64,000 nt of DNA from Collimonas silvisoli (GTDB taxonomy: Bacteria; Pseudomonadota; Gammaproteobacteria; Burkholderiales; Burkholderiaceae_D). This document shows, piece after piece, positions 1-11,258 of the stretch (position 1 is its first letter; each line of letters starts with the position of its first letter). The stretch is taken from contig NZ_JAGQEG010000018.1 of the NCBI RefSeq assembly GCF_018305005.1, positions 1 through 64,000 on the forward strand. The letters are read 5' to 3'. The translations under genes were made by a program, and so were the position numbers. Below the pieces are notes generated by a model. The model saw only the letters and a program-made list of their open reading frames with translations, had not been told where the DNA came from and searched no databases.

Positions 1-326
1 ACATGGACCGTTTTGGTGTAATCTTCCGGCCGTCGCCGCGTCAGTCTGACGTGATGATCGTGGCCGGCACGCTGTGCAACAAGATGGCGCCTGCCTTGCG
101 TAAGGTGTACGACCAGATGCCGGAACCGCGTTGGGTGATTTCCATGGGTTCCTGCGCCAATGGCGGCGGCTATTATCACTATTCGTATTCGGTAGTGCGC
201 GGTTGCGACCGTATCGTGCCGGTCGATATTTACGTTCCCGGCTGTCCGCCGACTGCCGAAGCGCTGCTGTATGGCATCATCCAGCTGCAAAACAAGATTC
301 GCCGCACCAACACGATTGCGCGCTAA
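1..326 (+). CDS. nuoB: NADH-quinone oxidoreductase subunit B (partial, 5' end outside window)
   Basis: This is the C-terminal part of the complex I subunit that holds iron-sulfur cluster N2, the last electron carrier before quinone, in the peripheral arm on the cytoplasmic side of the inner membrane. The visible frame carries the NuoB motifs [16 protein letters not shown] and [12 protein letters not shown], whose cysteines are N2 ligands, and ends in the basic tail usual for the family. The start lies upstream of the window; the ATG at position 3 is only an internal methionine. nuoC follows after 9 bases. Identification is certain; only the N-terminus is missing. Confidence 0.97.
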   Translation, partial: MDRFGVIFRPSPRQSDVMIVAGTLCNKMAPALRKVYDQMPEPRWVISMGSCANGGGYYHYSYSVVRGCDRIVPVDIYVPGCPPTAEALLYGIIQLQNKIRRTNTIAR

Positions 327-335
327 GAGAGCACC

Positions 336-932
336 ATGACGACCAAACTGGAAACCCTGGAAGCCGCCGTGCGCAATGCGCTCGGTGATGACCTTCAAAG
401 TCTGACTGTGGCCTTTGGCGAGATCACGATCGTGGTCAAGGCTTCGAATTATCTGTCGGCGATGCGCGTGCTGCGCGATCACGCCGATACCCGTTTTGAA
501 GAATTGATCGACCTCTGCGGCGTCGATTATTCAACCTATGGTGACGGTGCCTGGGATGGCGCGCGCTTTGCGGCGGTATCGCATTTGCTGTCGATACAGC
601 ATAACTGGCGCCTGCGGGTGCGCGTTTTTGCGCCGGACGACGAGATGCCGGTGCTGGCCTCGCTGACCGATATCTGGGCCTCGGCCAACTGGTATGAGCG
701 CGAAGCGTTCGACTTTTTCGGCATTCTGTTCGAAGGTCACAACGACTTGCGCCGCATCCTGACCGACTACGGCTTCATCGGCCATCCTTTCCGCAAGGAT
801 TTCCCGGTCTCGGGATATGTCGAGATGCGTTACGACGCAGAGCAAAAACGCGTAATTTATCAACCCGTAACGATCGATCCGCGCGAAATCACGCCGCGGG
901 TGATTCGTGAAGAACATTACGGGATCAAATAA
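336..932 (+). CDS. nuoC: NADH-quinone oxidoreductase subunit C
   Basis: Peripheral-arm subunit of complex I (30-kDa type), structural and without cofactor; it packs against NuoD near the quinone site. At 198 residues it is a stand-alone NuoC, not the NuoCD fusion of enterobacteria. The family signature is visible as [11 protein letters not shown] at about residues 119-129, followed by [10 protein letters not shown] and HPFRKDFP, which are strongly conserved. The stop codon overlaps the nuoD start by one base, indicating coupled translation. It belongs to the single nuoB-N transcription unit. Confidence 0.97.
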   Translation: MTTKLETLEAAVRNALGDDLQSLTVAFGEITIVVKASNYLSAMRVLRDHADTRFEELIDLCGVDYSTYGDGAWDGARFAAVSHLLSIQHNWRLRVRVFAPDDEMPVLASLTDIWASANWYEREAFDFFGILFEGHNDLRRILTDYGFIGHPFRKDFPVSGYVEMRYDAEQKRVIYQPVTIDPREITPRVIREEHYGIK

Positions 933-2185
933 TGGCAGAGATTAAGAATTACACGCTGAACTTCGGTCCGCAACATCCGGCCGCGCATGGTGTTTTGCGC
1001 CTGGTGCTGGAACTGGATGGTGAAGTGATTCAGCGCGCCGATCCGCATATCGGCCTGCTGCATCGCGGCACCGAAAAGCTGGCTGAACAAAAAACCTACC
1101 TGCAGTCAGTGCCTTACATGGATCGCCTCGATTACGTGTCGATGATGTGTAACGAGCACGGCTATGTGATGGCAATCGAGCGCTTGCTCGGTCTTGAAGT
1201 GCCACTGCGGGCGCAGTACATCCGCGTCATGTTCGACGAAATCACGCGTCTGCTGAATCACCTGATGTGGATCGGCGCGCATGCGCTGGACGTCGGCGCG
1301 ATGGCGGTATTGCTGTACGCATTCCGCGAACGCGAAGATTTGATGGATTGCTACGAAGCCGTTTCCGGCGCCCGCATGCATGCTGCTTATTATCGTCCGG
1401 GCGGCGTTTATCGCGATCTGCCGGACACCATGCCGCAGCACAAGGCGTCGCTGGTGCGCAACGCCAAGGCGATCAAGGCGCTCAACGAAAACCGCCAGGG
1501 TTCCCTGCTCGATTTCATCGAGGATTTCACCGTGCGCTTCCCGAAATACGTGGATGAGTACGAGACCCTGCTGACCGATAACCGCATCTGGAAACAGCGT
1601 CTGGTCGGCATCGGCGTGGTGTCGCCGGAGCGCGCCAAGGCGATGGGCTTTACCGGCCCGATGCTGCGCGGTTCAGGCGTTGAGTGGGATTTGCGCAAGA
1701 AGCAGCCGTACGAAGTGTACGATTTGCTGGACTTCGATATCCCGGTCGGCAAGAACGGCGATTGCTATGATCGCTATCTGGTGCGGGTGGAAGAAATGCG
1801 CCAGTCCAACCGGATTATCAAGCAATGCGTAGAATGGCTGCGCAACAACGGCGGTCCTGTGATGACGACCAACCACAAGGTTGCGCCATCGTCGCGGGTC
1901 GACATGAAATCGAATATGGAAGAGCTGATCCACCACTTCAAGCTCTTCACCGAAGGTTTCCACGTACCGCCGGGCGAAGCTTATGCGGCGGTCGAGCATC
2001 CAAAGGGCGAGTTCGGCGTGTATATCGTGTCGGATGGCGCCAACAAGCCTTATCGTCTGAAAATCCGTGCACCTGGCTTCCCGCATCTGCAGGGTTTGAA
2101 TGAAATGGCCAAGGGCCACATGATTGCCGATGCCGTTACCATCATCGGTACGCAAGATATCGTGTTTGGCGAAATCGACCGCTAA
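932..2185 (+). CDS. nuoD: NADH-quinone oxidoreductase subunit D
   Basis: The 49-kDa-type subunit of complex I. With NuoB it forms the quinone-reduction chamber at the membrane interface. The protein has 417 residues, normal for the family. The N-terminus contains [11 protein letters not shown] and [12 protein letters not shown], the conserved quinone-cavity segment derived from the hydrogenase large subunit, and the C-terminus ends [12 protein letters not shown] as in most bacterial homologues. It starts one base inside the end of nuoC. The 94-base gap to nuoE holds a 10-bp direct repeat but no gene. Confidence 0.98.
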   Translation: MAEIKNYTLNFGPQHPAAHGVLRLVLELDGEVIQRADPHIGLLHRGTEKLAEQKTYLQSVPYMDRLDYVSMMCNEHGYVMAIERLLGLEVPLRAQYIRVMFDEITRLLNHLMWIGAHALDVGAMAVLLYAFREREDLMDCYEAVSGARMHAAYYRPGGVYRDLPDTMPQHKASLVRNAKAIKALNENRQGSLLDFIEDFTVRFPKYVDEYETLLTDNRIWKQRLVGIGVVSPERAKAMGFTGPMLRGSGVEWDLRKKQPYEVYDLLDFDIPVGKNGDCYDRYLVRVEEMRQSNRIIKQCVEWLRNNGGPVMTTNHKVAPSSRVDMKSNMEELIHHFKLFTEGFHVPPGEAYAAVEHPKGEFGVYIVSDGANKPYRLKIRAPGFPHLQGLNEMAKGHMIADAVTIIGTQDIVFGEIDR

Positions 2186-2279
2186 ACCCGCTGTTATCTG
2201 CAATAAGTCAACGGCAGTATCAAACGCAGTATCAACATTAACTACTAGCGCAAAACACCGCGCACGAATGGCCAACGAC

Positions 2280-2759
2280 ATGTTGTTAAGTCAAGACACA
2301 TACAAGAAGATCGATCGCGAAGTAGCGAAATTCCCCGCCGACCAGAAACAGTCGGCGGTGATGGCTGCATTGGCGATTGCGCAAGATGAAAAGGGCTGGC
2401 TGGCGCCGGAAACCATGCAGGATGTCGCAGACTATCTGGGCATGCCGGCCATCGCGGTGCAGGAAGTCGCGACCTTTTACAATATGTACAACACCAAGCC
2501 GGTCGGCAAGCACAAGATCAGCATCTGCACCAATCTGCCATGCCAATTGTCCGGCGGCGATCGGGCGGCTGAGCATCTGAAGCACAAGCTCGGCATCGAT
2601 TTCCGCGAAACCACCGCGGATGGCCAGTTCACGCTGGTCGAGGGCGAGTGCATGGGAGCTTGCGGCGATGCGCCGGTGCTGCTGGTCAATAACAAACGCA
2701 TGTGTAGCTGGATGTCGAACGAAAAGATTGACGGCTTGCTGGAGGAACTTAAGAAATGA
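2280..2759 (+). CDS. nuoE: NADH-quinone oxidoreductase subunit E
   Basis: The 24-kDa-type subunit carrying [2Fe-2S] cluster N1a, bound to NuoF in the NADH dehydrogenase module. The four cysteine ligands are visible in [11 protein letters not shown] and [12 protein letters not shown]. The frame is open from 2124, but the start is probably the ATG at 2280 ([11 protein letters not shown]), giving 159 residues; the in-frame ATG at 2268 would add four. Neither has a strong ribosome binding site. Its stop overlaps the nuoF start by four bases (ATGA), so EF synthesis is likely coupled. Confidence 0.94.
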   Translation: MLLSQDTYKKIDREVAKFPADQKQSAVMAALAIAQDEKGWLAPETMQDVADYLGMPAIAVQEVATFYNMYNTKPVGKHKISICTNLPCQLSGGDRAAEHLKHKLGIDFRETTADGQFTLVEGECMGACGDAPVLLVNNKRMCSWMSNEKIDGLLEELKK

Positions 2760-4051
2760 CCTGCCTGCACGATCGTCATATCAACCCGCTGATCCTGGCT
2801 AACCTGGACGGCAACAACTGGCACTACGCCGATTACGTCAAGCGCGGCGGCTATACCGCTCTCAAGCGCATCCTGTCTGAAGGCATCACGCCGGAACAAG
2901 TCATCGCTGAACTGAAAGCCGGTTCGCTGCGCGGCCGCGGCGGCGCCGGTTTCCCTACCGGCCTGAAGTGGAGCTTCATGCCGCGTCAGTTCCCGGGACA
3001 AAAATACCTGGTCTGCAACACCGACGAAGGCGAGCCTGGCACCTTCAAGGATCGCGACATCATTCGCTACAATCCGCATGCGCTGATTGAAGGCATGGCC
3101 ATCGGCGCTTACGCCATGGGCATTTCGGTCGGCTACAACTACATCCACGGCGAAATCTGGTCCGGTTACGAGCTCTTCGAAGAAGCGCTGGACGAGGCGC
3201 GCGCCGCCGGTGCTTTGGGCGACAAGATTTTCGGCAGCGAATTCAACTTCCAGTTGCATGCGTTCCATGGTTACGGTGCGTATATCTGCGGCGAAGAAAC
3301 CGCATTGCTGGAATCGCTCGAAGGCAAGAAGGGCCAGCCGCGCTTCAAACCGCCGTTCCCGGCCAGCTTCGGCCTGTACGGCAAGCCGACCACGATCAAC
3401 AATACCGAGACTTTCGCGGCCGTGCCATTCCTGCTGAACATGGGCGGCGAAGCCTATGCGGCGCTGGGCAAGCCGAACAACGGCGGCACCAAGATTTTCT
3501 CGATCTCGGGCGACGTTGAAAAGCCGGGTAATTACGAGGTGCCGCTGGGTACGCCGTTCGCCAAGCTGATGGAACTGGCCGGCGGCATGCGCGGCGGTAA
3601 AAAGATCAAGGCTGTGATCCCAGGCGGTTCATCCGCGCCGGTGATTCGCGGCGAGGTCATGATGGATACCGATCTCGATTACGATTCGATCGCCAAGGCC
3701 GGCTCCATGCTCGGTTCCGGCGCCGTGATCGTGATGGACGAAACCCGTTGCATGGTGAAATCGCTGCTGCGCCTGTCCTACTTTTATTTTGAAGAATCCT
3801 GCGGCCAGTGCACGCCATGCCGCGAAGGCACCGGCTGGCTGTATCGCCTGGTGCATCGCATAGAAACCGGACACGGCCGTCCGGAAGACATGGATCTGCT
3901 GGATACGGTAGCCGGCAACATCATGGGTCGCACCATTTGTGCGCTCGGGGATGCGGCAGCGATGCCGGTGCGCGGTTTCCTGAAGAATTATCGCGAAGAA
4001 TTTGAATATCACATCGAGCATAAGCATTGCTTGGTGCCGGCATACGTTTAA
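2756..4051 (+). CDS. nuoF: NADH-quinone oxidoreductase subunit F
   Basis: The 51-kDa-type subunit, the electron entry point of complex I, with NADH and FMN sites and [4Fe-4S] cluster N3. It has 431 residues. The NADH/FMN glycine-rich segment [15 protein letters not shown] lies at about residues 60-75, a second FMN region [15 protein letters not shown] at about 178-192, and the N3 ligands in [13 protein letters not shown] near residue 350, with a further cysteine in TICALGD. A good GGAGG ribosome binding site lies inside the end of nuoE, and the start overlaps the nuoE stop. nuoG follows after 47 bases. Confidence 0.98.
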   Translation: MTCLHDRHINPLILANLDGNNWHYADYVKRGGYTALKRILSEGITPEQVIAELKAGSLRGRGGAGFPTGLKWSFMPRQFPGQKYLVCNTDEGEPGTFKDRDIIRYNPHALIEGMAIGAYAMGISVGYNYIHGEIWSGYELFEEALDEARAAGALGDKIFGSEFNFQLHAFHGYGAYICGEETALLESLEGKKGQPRFKPPFPASFGLYGKPTTINNTETFAAVPFLLNMGGEAYAALGKPNNGGTKIFSISGDVEKPGNYEVPLGTPFAKLMELAGGMRGGKKIKAVIPGGSSAPVIRGEVMMDTDLDYDSIAKAGSMLGSGAVIVMDETRCMVKSLLRLSYFYFEESCGQCTPCREGTGWLYRLVHRIETGHGRPEDMDLLDTVAGNIMGRTICALGDAAAMPVRGFLKNYREEFEYHIEHKHCLVPAYV

Positions 4052-4098
4052 GCCTGCGCAAGCAGCGTGCAAAACACTTAGGCAAGAAAAGCAAAGCC

Positions 4099-6441
4099 AT
4101 GGTTGAAATCGAAATAGACGGCAAGAAAGTGGAAGTCCAAGAGGGCAGCATGGTAATGGATGCTGCCAACAAGATTGGTACATACATTCCACATTTCTGC
4201 TATCACAAAAAACTCTCCATCGCGGCCAACTGCCGCATGTGCCTGGTCGAGGTGGAAAAAGCGCCTAAGGCGCTGCCTGCCTGCGCCACTCCGGTGACGG
4301 CCGGCATGATCGTGCGCACCGCCAGCGACAAGGCCACGACCGCGCAAAAGAGCGTGATGGAATTCCTGCTGATCAATCACCCGCTGGATTGCCCGATCTG
4401 CGATCAGGGCGGCGAATGCCAGTTGCAGGACTTGGCGGTCGGTTACGGTAAATCGTCTTCCCGCTACGAAGAAGAGAAGCGCGTGGTGGCGCCGAAAGAC
4501 GCCGGTCCGCTGATCTCGATGCAGGAAATGAGCCGTTGCATTCAGTGCACCCGCTGCGTCCGCTTCGGCCAGGAAATCGCCGGCGTGATGGAATTCGGCA
4601 TGGTTGGTCGTGGTGAGCATTCCGAGATCACTACTTTCGTCGGCAAGACTGTGAATTCCGAATTGTCCGGCAACATGATCGATCTGTGCCCGGTCGGCGC
4701 GTTGACCTCCAAGCCTTTCCGCTACAGCGCCCGCACCTGGGAATTGTCGCGCCGCAAATCGGTCAGCCCGCATGACGGCCTGGGCGCCAACCTGGTAGTG
4801 CAAGTCAAGTCCGGCAAGGTGATGCGCGTGCTGCCGCTGGAAAACAACGACGTCAACGAATGCTGGCTGTCGGACAAGGATCGCTTCGCCTACGAAGGCT
4901 TGAACAGCGCCGAGCGCCTGACCAAGCCGATGCTGAAGCAAGACGGCAAGTGGCAGGAAGTCGAATGGCAAACCGCGCTGGAGTATGTGGCGCACGGTCT
5001 GCGCAATATCCGCCATGAGCATGGCGCGGACGCCATCGCTGCTCTCGGCACGCCGTATTCGACGCTGGAAGAACTGTCGCTGCTGCAAAAAGTGGTGCGC
5101 GGCCTGGGTTCGGAAAACATCGATTTCCGTCTGCGTCAATCCGACTTCGCGCTGGATGGCAAAGTCATGCCGTGGCTCGGCATGTCGATCAACGAATTCG
5201 CCCAACTGGACCGCACTTTCATCATCGGCTCGTTCCTGCGCAAGGATCACCCGCTGCTGTCGGCACGGCTGCGCCTGGGCGTCAAGCGCGGCGCCAAGCT
5301 GAATATCCTGCATGCGACCGACGACGATCTGCTGATGCCGGTTGCCAACAAGATGATCGTTGCGCCTTCGGCCTGGCTGTCGGCCCTGGGCCAGGTAGCG
5401 GTTGCGGTAGCGCAGGCCAAGAGCATTGCCGTTCCGGCCGGCTTCGAGAATGTCGAAGCGTCGGCGGAAGCCAAGCAGACTGCTGCCAGCCTGTTGTCCG
5501 GCGCTGCGAAAGCGGTATTGCTCGGCAACGCCGCGGCACAGCATCCGCAAGCTTCGCAACTGCACGCTGTGGCGCAATGGATCGCGCAGCAGACCGACGC
5601 CAAGTTCGGCTACATGACCGAGGCTGGTAATACCGTCGGCGGCTATTGGGCCAATGCCTTGCCGGCATCTGGCAAGGGCCGCAACGCACAACAGATTTTC
5701 GCTCAACCGCACAAAGCTTATGTGTTGTTGAACGCTGAGCCTGAGCTGGACAGCTTCGACCCGCAAGTCGCCGTCGCGGCGCTGAAGCAGGCCGAGATGG
5801 TGGTGACATTATCTGCCTACAAGCACGGCGCTGACTACGCTGACGTGTTGCTGCCGATCGCACCATTTACTGAAACTTCCGGCACCTTCGTCAACTGCGA
5901 AGGCCGTGCTCAAAGCTTCAACGGCACCGTCAAGCCGATGGGCGACGCCCGTCCGGCCTGGAAGGTGTTGCGCGTGCTGGGTAACTTGCTGGGCTTGCCT
6001 GGCTTCGACTACGATACTTCGGAAGCGATTCGCGATGAAGTGCTGGGTACCGGCGAAGTTGCCGAAGCCAACCTGGCGGCACGCTTGAACAACTTCAGCG
6101 ATCTGCAGCCGCAAGCTGCAGCCCAGGCTGCCAACGGAGCGTTGGAACGCATCGCCGATGTGCCGATCTATTTTGCCGATGCGGTAGTGCGTCGCGCGCC
6201 GTCGTTGCAGGAAACCGTGGACGGCCAGGCGCCGCAAGCATGGTTGTCGGCAGCGCTGGCGGCAAAACTGGGTATCGCCGCTGGCGATCGTGTCAATCTC
6301 AAACAAGGGCAGGGCGCTGCTGCGCTGGCGGCGGCAATTGATCCTAAGCTGCCGGAAAATGTGGTGCGGGTCGCCGCTTCGCACGCCTCGACCGCAGCCT
6401 TGGGCGCGATGTTTGGTTCTATCGTAGTGGAGAAAGCATGA
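4099..6441 (+). CDS. nuoG: NADH-quinone oxidoreductase subunit G
   Basis: The 75-kDa-type subunit, which carries the iron-sulfur chain of the peripheral arm. The start is the ATG at 4099 ([14 protein letters not shown]); the frame is open upstream into nuoF, but the extra residues are not family-like. Length is 780 residues. Cysteine motifs in order are [19 protein letters not shown] and LPACATPV for [2Fe-2S] N1b, [28 protein letters not shown], and [10 protein letters not shown] for the [4Fe-4S] clusters. A molybdopterin-oxidoreductase-like domain follows and is catalytically inert in this family. It overlaps nuoH by four bases. Confidence 0.97.
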   Translation: MVEIEIDGKKVEVQEGSMVMDAANKIGTYIPHFCYHKKLSIAANCRMCLVEVEKAPKALPACATPVTAGMIVRTASDKATTAQKSVMEFLLINHPLDCPICDQGGECQLQDLAVGYGKSSSRYEEEKRVVAPKDAGPLISMQEMSRCIQCTRCVRFGQEIAGVMEFGMVGRGEHSEITTFVGKTVNSELSGNMIDLCPVGALTSKPFRYSARTWELSRRKSVSPHDGLGANLVVQVKSGKVMRVLPLENNDVNECWLSDKDRFAYEGLNSAERLTKPMLKQDGKWQEVEWQTALEYVAHGLRNIRHEHGADAIAALGTPYSTLEELSLLQKVVRGLGSENIDFRLRQSDFALDGKVMPWLGMSINEFAQLDRTFIIGSFLRKDHPLLSARLRLGVKRGAKLNILHATDDDLLMPVANKMIVAPSAWLSALGQVAVAVAQAKSIAVPAGFENVEASAEAKQTAASLLSGAAKAVLLGNAAAQHPQASQLHAVAQWIAQQTDAKFGYMTEAGNTVGGYWANALPASGKGRNAQQIFAQPHKAYVLLNAEPELDSFDPQVAVAALKQAEMVVTLSAYKHGADYADVLLPIAPFTETSGTFVNCEGRAQSFNGTVKPMGDARPAWKVLRVLGNLLGLPGFDYDTSEAIRDEVLGTGEVAEANLAARLNNFSDLQPQAAAQAANGALERIADVPIYFADAVVRRAPSLQETVDGQAPQAWLSAALAAKLGIAAGDRVNLKQGQGAAALAAAIDPKLPENVVRVAASHASTAALGAMFGSIVVEKA

Positions 6442-7508
6442 TGGATCATTTCATCGCCACCATCAATGCCACCGGCGCCGGCTGGTTCGGTTTCATCTGG
6501 CCGTTGATCTGGAACTTGATCAAGATCGTCGTCGTGGTGGTGCCGCTGCTGTTATGCGTGGCCTACATGACTTACTGGGAACGCAAGCTGATCGGCTGGA
6601 TGCATATCCGTCTCGGCCCTAACCGGGTTGGTCCGGCCGGTTTGCTGCAACCGATCGCCGACGCTCTCAAGCTGCTGCTGAAGGAAGTCACCTTGCCGGC
6701 ACGCGCCAACAAGGTCTTGTTCTTCATCGCGCCGATCATGACCATCATGCCGGCACTGGCTGCATGGGCGGTGGTGCCGTTCGGTCCCGAAACCGTATTG
6801 GCCAACGTCAATGCCGGCCTGCTGTTCGTGATGGCCATCACTTCGATGGAAGTCTACGGCGTGATCATCGCCGGCTGGGCCTCCAACTCCAAGTATGCCT
6901 TTCTCGGTGCGATGCGCGCTTCGGCGCAGATGGTGTCCTACGAAATTGCCATGGGTTTTGCGCTGGTCATCGTGCTGATGGTGTCCGGCAGCCTGAACCT
7001 GATCGATATCGTGATGGCGCAAAGCAAGGGTTACTTCTATGACCACGGCGTCGGTTTCCTGTCCTGGAATTGGCTGTCCTTGTTGCCGGTATTCCTGATT
7101 TACTTTATCTCAGGGATTGCCGAAACCAACCGCCACCCGTTCGACGTGGTGGAAGGCGAATCGGAAATCGTTGCCGGCCACATGATCGAATACTCGGGCA
7201 TGTCGTTCGCGATGTTCTTCCTGGCCGAATACGCCAATATGATCCTGGTCTCGATCCTGGCAACGCTGCTGTTCCTGGGTGGCTGGGCCTCGCCGCTGGC
7301 GATGCTGGACTGGATTCCGGGCTGGATCTGGCTTGGCCTCAAGACCTTTTTCCTGCTGTCGGTGTTTATCTGGGTGCGTGCCTCGTTCCCGCGTTATCGC
7401 TATGACCAGATCATGCGTTTGGGCTGGAAAGTGTTTATCCCCTTGATTCTCGCCTACCTGGTGATTGTCGCTGCCTGGATTCAAAGTCCATGGAATATCT
7501 GGAAGTAA
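6438..7508 (+). CDS. nuoH: NADH-quinone oxidoreductase subunit H
   Basis: Inner-membrane subunit of complex I that links the peripheral arm to the proton-pumping arm and forms part of the quinone tunnel. It has 356 residues and about eight hydrophobic helices. The diagnostic acidic loop [24 protein letters not shown] is present at about residues 231-254, as is the early [19 protein letters not shown] segment. Two ATGs stand side by side at 6438 and 6441; the first overlaps the nuoG stop. nuoI follows after 17 bases. Confidence 0.97.
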   Translation: MMDHFIATINATGAGWFGFIWPLIWNLIKIVVVVVPLLLCVAYMTYWERKLIGWMHIRLGPNRVGPAGLLQPIADALKLLLKEVTLPARANKVLFFIAPIMTIMPALAAWAVVPFGPETVLANVNAGLLFVMAITSMEVYGVIIAGWASNSKYAFLGAMRASAQMVSYEIAMGFALVIVLMVSGSLNLIDIVMAQSKGYFYDHGVGFLSWNWLSLLPVFLIYFISGIAETNRHPFDVVEGESEIVAGHMIEYSGMSFAMFFLAEYANMILVSILATLLFLGGWASPLAMLDWIPGWIWLGLKTFFLLSVFIWVRASFPRYRYDQIMRLGWKVFIPLILAYLVIVAAWIQSPWNIWK

Positions 7509-7525
7509 TGGAAGGTTTAGTGTAA

Positions 7526-8014
7526 ATGGAAGCCATCAAGGATTTTTTCGGCAGTTTAATGCTGCTGGAGTTGCTCAAAGGGCTGCGGCTGACCGGCCGC
7601 TACCTGTTCGCACGCAAGATTACGGTGCTGTTCCCGGAAGAGAAGACGCCGCAATCGCCGCGCTTCCGCGGCTTGCACGCACTGCGCCGCTATCCGAACG
7701 GTGAAGAACGTTGCATCGCCTGCAAACTGTGCGAAGCGGTTTGCCCGGCAATGGCAATCACCATCGAGTCCGAGCAGCGTGCAGACGGTTCGCGCCGCAC
7801 CACGCGCTACGATATCGATCTGACCAAGTGTATTTTCTGTGGTTTCTGCGAAGAGTCTTGCCCGGTCGATTCGATCGTCGAGACTCACATCCTGGAATAT
7901 CACGGTGAAAAGCGCGGCGATCTGTACTACACCAAGGAAATGCTGCTGGCGGTAGGTGATCGTTACGAAAATGAAATTGCCGCGGCACGGGCAGCGGACG
8001 CGCCATACCGCTAA
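7526..8014 (+). CDS. nuoI: NADH-quinone oxidoreductase subunit I
   Basis: Peripheral-arm subunit of 162 residues with two [4Fe-4S] clusters (N6a, N6b) that pass electrons towards N2. Two complete ferredoxin motifs are visible: [12 protein letters not shown] and [12 protein letters not shown], each with the CxxCxxCxxxCP spacing. The N-terminus is amphipathic and anchors the protein at the membrane. The following 95 bases before nuoJ contain no recognisable gene. Confidence 0.97.
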   Translation: MEAIKDFFGSLMLLELLKGLRLTGRYLFARKITVLFPEEKTPQSPRFRGLHALRRYPNGEERCIACKLCEAVCPAMAITIESEQRADGSRRTTRYDIDLTKCIFCGFCEESCPVDSIVETHILEYHGEKRGDLYYTKEMLLAVGDRYENEIAAARAADAPYR

Positions 8015-8109
8015 GCGGTTTGGCGTGGCGCTTGTCGCCGTTTGTGTTAGCGCTGATTGCTGTTTTACAGCGATAAGTGAAGCTTCTTTAGCCGACTTTT
8101 TGGGCCATT

Positions 8110-8778
8110 ATGGAATTTAAGACCTTCTTGTTCTACGCGTTTTCGGTGGTGCTGGTAATCGCCGCCCTGCGCGTAATTACCGCACGCAATCCGGTGCACG
8201 CCGCGTTGTTCCTGGTATTGTCGTTTTTCTCCGCGGCGGGTATCTGGATGTTGCTGAAAGCCGAATTCCTCTCCATCGTGCTGGTGCTGGTGTATGTCGG
8301 CGCGGTGATGGTGCTGTTCTTGTTCGTGGTGATGATGCTGGATATCAACCTGGATAAGATGCGCGAGGGATTCTGGGGTTATTTCCCGCTGGCGGCTACG
8401 GTCGGCACGATTATCGTGCTGGAAATGGCCGCCGTCATATTCCACGGTTTCCAAGGTTACGACGCCGACGTTCCTGCCATCTCGGCCAATATCGGCAATA
8501 CCAAAGAACTGGGCAAGCTGATCTACACGGAATATGTGTACGCCTTTGAAATCGCCGCCGTCGTGCTGCTGGTGGCGATTGTCGCCGCCGTTGCTCTGAC
8601 GCTGCGCCGGCGCAAGGACACCAAGTATTTTTCACCTTCTGCCGCAGTCAAGGTCAAGAGTACCGACCGGGTCCGCATAGTGAAGATGCCGTCGGAAGCC
8701 AAGGTCGACCCGGTTGCGCCTGCTAATGCCGCCAACCCCGCTACCAACGCGGCTGCACCAGCAGCCCCACAAAAATAA
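8110..8778 (+). CDS. nuoJ: NADH-quinone oxidoreductase subunit J
   Basis: Membrane-arm subunit with five predicted transmembrane helices, involved in coupling proton movement to quinone reduction. It has 222 residues. The conserved helix-3 region ([21 protein letters not shown], here cut only in description at about residues 56-76) is the family hallmark. The C-terminal tail is long, charged and alanine/proline-rich (about residues 172-222); such tails vary freely between species. nuoK begins 11 bases downstream. Confidence 0.96.
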   Translation: MEFKTFLFYAFSVVLVIAALRVITARNPVHAALFLVLSFFSAAGIWMLLKAEFLSIVLVLVYVGAVMVLFLFVVMMLDINLDKMREGFWGYFPLAATVGTIIVLEMAAVIFHGFQGYDADVPAISANIGNTKELGKLIYTEYVYAFEIAAVVLLVAIVAAVALTLRRRKDTKYFSPSAAVKVKSTDRVRIVKMPSEAKVDPVAPANAANPATNAAAPAAPQK

Positions 8779-8789
8779 CAAGGACGAAT

Positions 8790-9098
8790 ATGGCTCTTTC
8801 GCTCGCTCACTATCTGATCCTCGGCGCGATCCTGTTCGCGATCGGCATCGTCGGTATTTTCCTCAACCGCAAAAATCTCATCGTATTGCTGATGGCAGTC
8901 GAATTGATATTGTTGGCGGTGAACATGAACTTCATCGCCTTTTCGTATTACCTGGGTGATGCGGCCGGGCAGGTTTTCGTTTTCTTCATCCTTACCGTAG
9001 CAGCTGCCGAATCGGCGATTGGCCTGGCGATTTTGGTGGCGTTGTTCCGTAACCTGGACACCATCAACGTAGAAGATCTGGACAGCCTTAAAGGCTGA
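8790..9098 (+). CDS. nuoK: NADH-quinone oxidoreductase subunit K
   Basis: Small three-helix antiporter-like subunit of the complex I membrane arm, 102 residues, the normal length. Conserved glutamates in helices 2 and 3 that form the lateral proton path are visible in [13 protein letters not shown] and [14 protein letters not shown] ribosome binding site (AAGGA) precedes the start. The 89-base gap to nuoL contains a perfect 8-bp stem-loop. Confidence 0.97.
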   Translation: MALSLAHYLILGAILFAIGIVGIFLNRKNLIVLLMAVELILLAVNMNFIAFSYYLGDAAGQVFVFFILTVAAAESAIGLAILVALFRNLDTINVEDLDSLKG

Positions 9099-9107
9099 CG
9101 CGGTTTG

Positions 9108-9133
9108 TCCCGGCAGACGCAGGTTTGCCGGGA
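9108..9133 (+). other. Stem-loop between nuoK and nuoL
   Basis: TCCCGGCA (9108-9115) and TGCCGGGA (9126-9133) are perfect inverted repeats with a 10-base loop. No T-run follows, so a full terminator is unlikely; an RNA-processing or stabilising hairpin inside the nuo mRNA is possible. Confidence 0.5.
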
Positions 9134-9187
9134 TGAGCAGATAGAGAATACACAGACAACAAACAACGAATAAAGATAAGGTTCATC

Positions 9188-11218
9188 ATGGCGGGGCAAC
9201 TTAACCCACAATTACTTCTTGCCGTACCGTTGGCGCCCCTGGCTGGCGCTGCGATCGCGGGCTTATTCGGTACCAAATTCTTCGGCAATCTGGTCGGTCG
9301 CAAGACCTCGCATACGGTCACCATTCTGGGCGTGCTGATCGCCCTGATCATTTCCGTGCAGACCTTGCTGGCGGTGAACGACGGCGCCACCTTTAACGGC
9401 ACCTTGTACACTTGGATGACGGTCGGCGGCGTCAAGCTGGAGATCGGCTTCCTGATCGACAGCCTGACCGCGATGATGATGTGCGTGGTGACCTTTGTCT
9501 CGCTGATGGTGCATATCTACACTATCGGCTACATGCAGGACGACGAGGGCTATAACCGTTTCTTCGCCTATATCTCCTTGTTTACGTTCTCGATGCTGAT
9601 GCTGGTCATGAGCAACAACTTCCTGCAGCTGTTCTTCGGCTGGGAAGCGGTGGGCCTGGTGTCGTATCTGCTGATCGGTTTCTGGTACACCCGTCCGACC
9701 GCGATTTTCGCCAACATGAAAGCGTTCCTGGTCAACCGTGTCGGCGACTTTGGCTTCATCCTCGGCATCGGTCTGCTGCTGGCGTATTCCGGCTCGATGA
9801 ACTACAGCGAAGTGTTTGCGCAAAGAGGCATGCTGGCGCAACTGATGCTGCCCGGCAGCGACTGGATGCTGTTGACGGTGGCCTGTATCTGCCTGTTCAT
9901 CGGCGCCATGGGCAAGTCGGCACAATTCCCGCTGCACGTCTGGCTGCCTGATTCGATGGAAGGTCCAACCCCGATTTCGGCACTGATCCACGCCGCCACC
10001 ATGGTGACCGCCGGTATCTTCATGGTGACCCGCATGTCGCCGCTGTTCGAACTGTCCGACACCGCCTTGTCGTTCATCCTGATCATTGGCGCGATCACCG
10101 CCTTGTTCATGGGTTTCCTTGGCGTGATCCAGACCGACATCAAACGCGTCGTGGCTTACTCGACCTTGTCGCAGCTCGGCTACATGACCGTCGCTCTGGG
10201 CGCTTCGGCCTACTCGGTAGCGGTATTCCATCTGATGACCCACGCTTTTTTCAAGGCCTTGCTGTTCCTTGGCGCCGGTTCGGTGATCATCGGCCTGCAT
10301 CACGATCAAGACATGCGCAACATGGGCGGCCTGCGTAAATACATGCCGATTACCTGGATCACTTCGCTGGTCGGTTCGCTGGCGCTGATCGGCACGCCGT
10401 TCTTCTCCGGTTTCTATTCGAAGGACAGCATCATCGAAGCGGCGCACGCGTCGACTTTGTTTGGTTCCGGCTTTGCCTACTTCGCTGTGCTGGCAAGCGT
10501 GTTTGTCACGGCTTTCTATTCTTTCCGCATGTACTTCATGGTATTCCACGGCGAAGAGCGTTTCGGCGCCGCACACAATGGCCATGAACACGAAGACGAA
10601 GAGCCCGGCCATCATGGCTTGAGTGCGGGGGAAAAGCCGCACGAGTCGCCTTGGGTAGTGACCTTGCCGCTGATCCTGCTGGCGATTCCATCCGCCGTCA
10701 TCGGTTTCCTGGCGATTGAGCCAATGCTGTTCGGCAGCTTCTTCAAGGACGTGATTTTCGTCAATGAAGCGCACCATGCGATGGAAGAATTGCGCAACGA
10801 TTTCCATGGCCCGGTTGGCATGGTTGCGCATACGTTCAGCTCGGCGCCGTTGTGGCTGGCGATCGCCGGCGTGGCGTCAGCCTACTACTGCTATTTGGTC
10901 AATCCGCGCCTGCCTGCGGCGATCAAGCAGAAGGCCGGCCCGATCTTTACGCTGCTCGACAATAAATACTATATGGACAAGTTCAACGATGTGGTGTTTG
11001 CCGGCGGCGCGCGCTTGATCGGGCGCGGCTTGTGGAATGGCGGCGACCGCGGCCTGATCGACGGCCTGATCGTCAATGGCAGCGCCAAGGCAGTCAGCTG
11101 GTTCTCGAAAATTACTCGTCTCTGGCAGTCCGGATATATCTATCACTATGCGTTCGTGATGATTGTCGGGGTGCTGGGTTTCCTGGTTTGGTTCATGCCG
11201 TTTCCGTTTGCCAAGTAA
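9188..11218 (+). CDS. nuoL: NADH-quinone oxidoreductase subunit L
   Basis: Largest antiporter-like proton-pumping subunit of the membrane arm, at its distal end; 676 residues with many transmembrane helices and the long lateral helix near the C-terminus. Conserved pump residues are visible in the FFGWEAVGLVSYLLIGFW and KSAQFPLHVWLPDSMEGPTP segments (glutamate in helix 5, lysine in helix 7). A histidine/glutamate-rich hydrophilic loop (about residues 460-485, HNGHEHEDEEPGHH core) interrupts the membrane part, as in several proteobacterial NuoL proteins. nuoM follows after 40 bases. Confidence 0.97.
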   Translation: MAGQLNPQLLLAVPLAPLAGAAIAGLFGTKFFGNLVGRKTSHTVTILGVLIALIISVQTLLAVNDGATFNGTLYTWMTVGGVKLEIGFLIDSLTAMMMCVVTFVSLMVHIYTIGYMQDDEGYNRFFAYISLFTFSMLMLVMSNNFLQLFFGWEAVGLVSYLLIGFWYTRPTAIFANMKAFLVNRVGDFGFILGIGLLLAYSGSMNYSEVFAQRGMLAQLMLPGSDWMLLTVACICLFIGAMGKSAQFPLHVWLPDSMEGPTPISALIHAATMVTAGIFMVTRMSPLFELSDTALSFILIIGAITALFMGFLGVIQTDIKRVVAYSTLSQLGYMTVALGASAYSVAVFHLMTHAFFKALLFLGAGSVIIGLHHDQDMRNMGGLRKYMPITWITSLVGSLALIGTPFFSGFYSKDSIIEAAHASTLFGSGFAYFAVLASVFVTAFYSFRMYFMVFHGEERFGAAHNGHEHEDEEPGHHGLSAGEKPHESPWVVTLPLILLAIPSAVIGFLAIEPMLFGSFFKDVIFVNEAHHAMEELRNDFHGPVGMVAHTFSSAPLWLAIAGVASAYYCYLVNPRLPAAIKQKAGPIFTLLDNKYYMDKFNDVVFAGGARLIGRGLWNGGDRGLIDGLIVNGSAKAVSWFSKITRLWQSGYIYHYAFVMIVGVLGFLVWFMPFPFAK

Positions 11219-11258
11219 GCTGGCGAAGCAAACTCAGTAAAGTAGATAAATAATAAAT

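Noticed and set aside
4078-5766. Long open frame on the minus strand within nuoG (562 codons)
   Set aside because: It is the antisense shadow of nuoG in GC-rich DNA; the protein has no domain and the nuoG motifs are on the plus strand.
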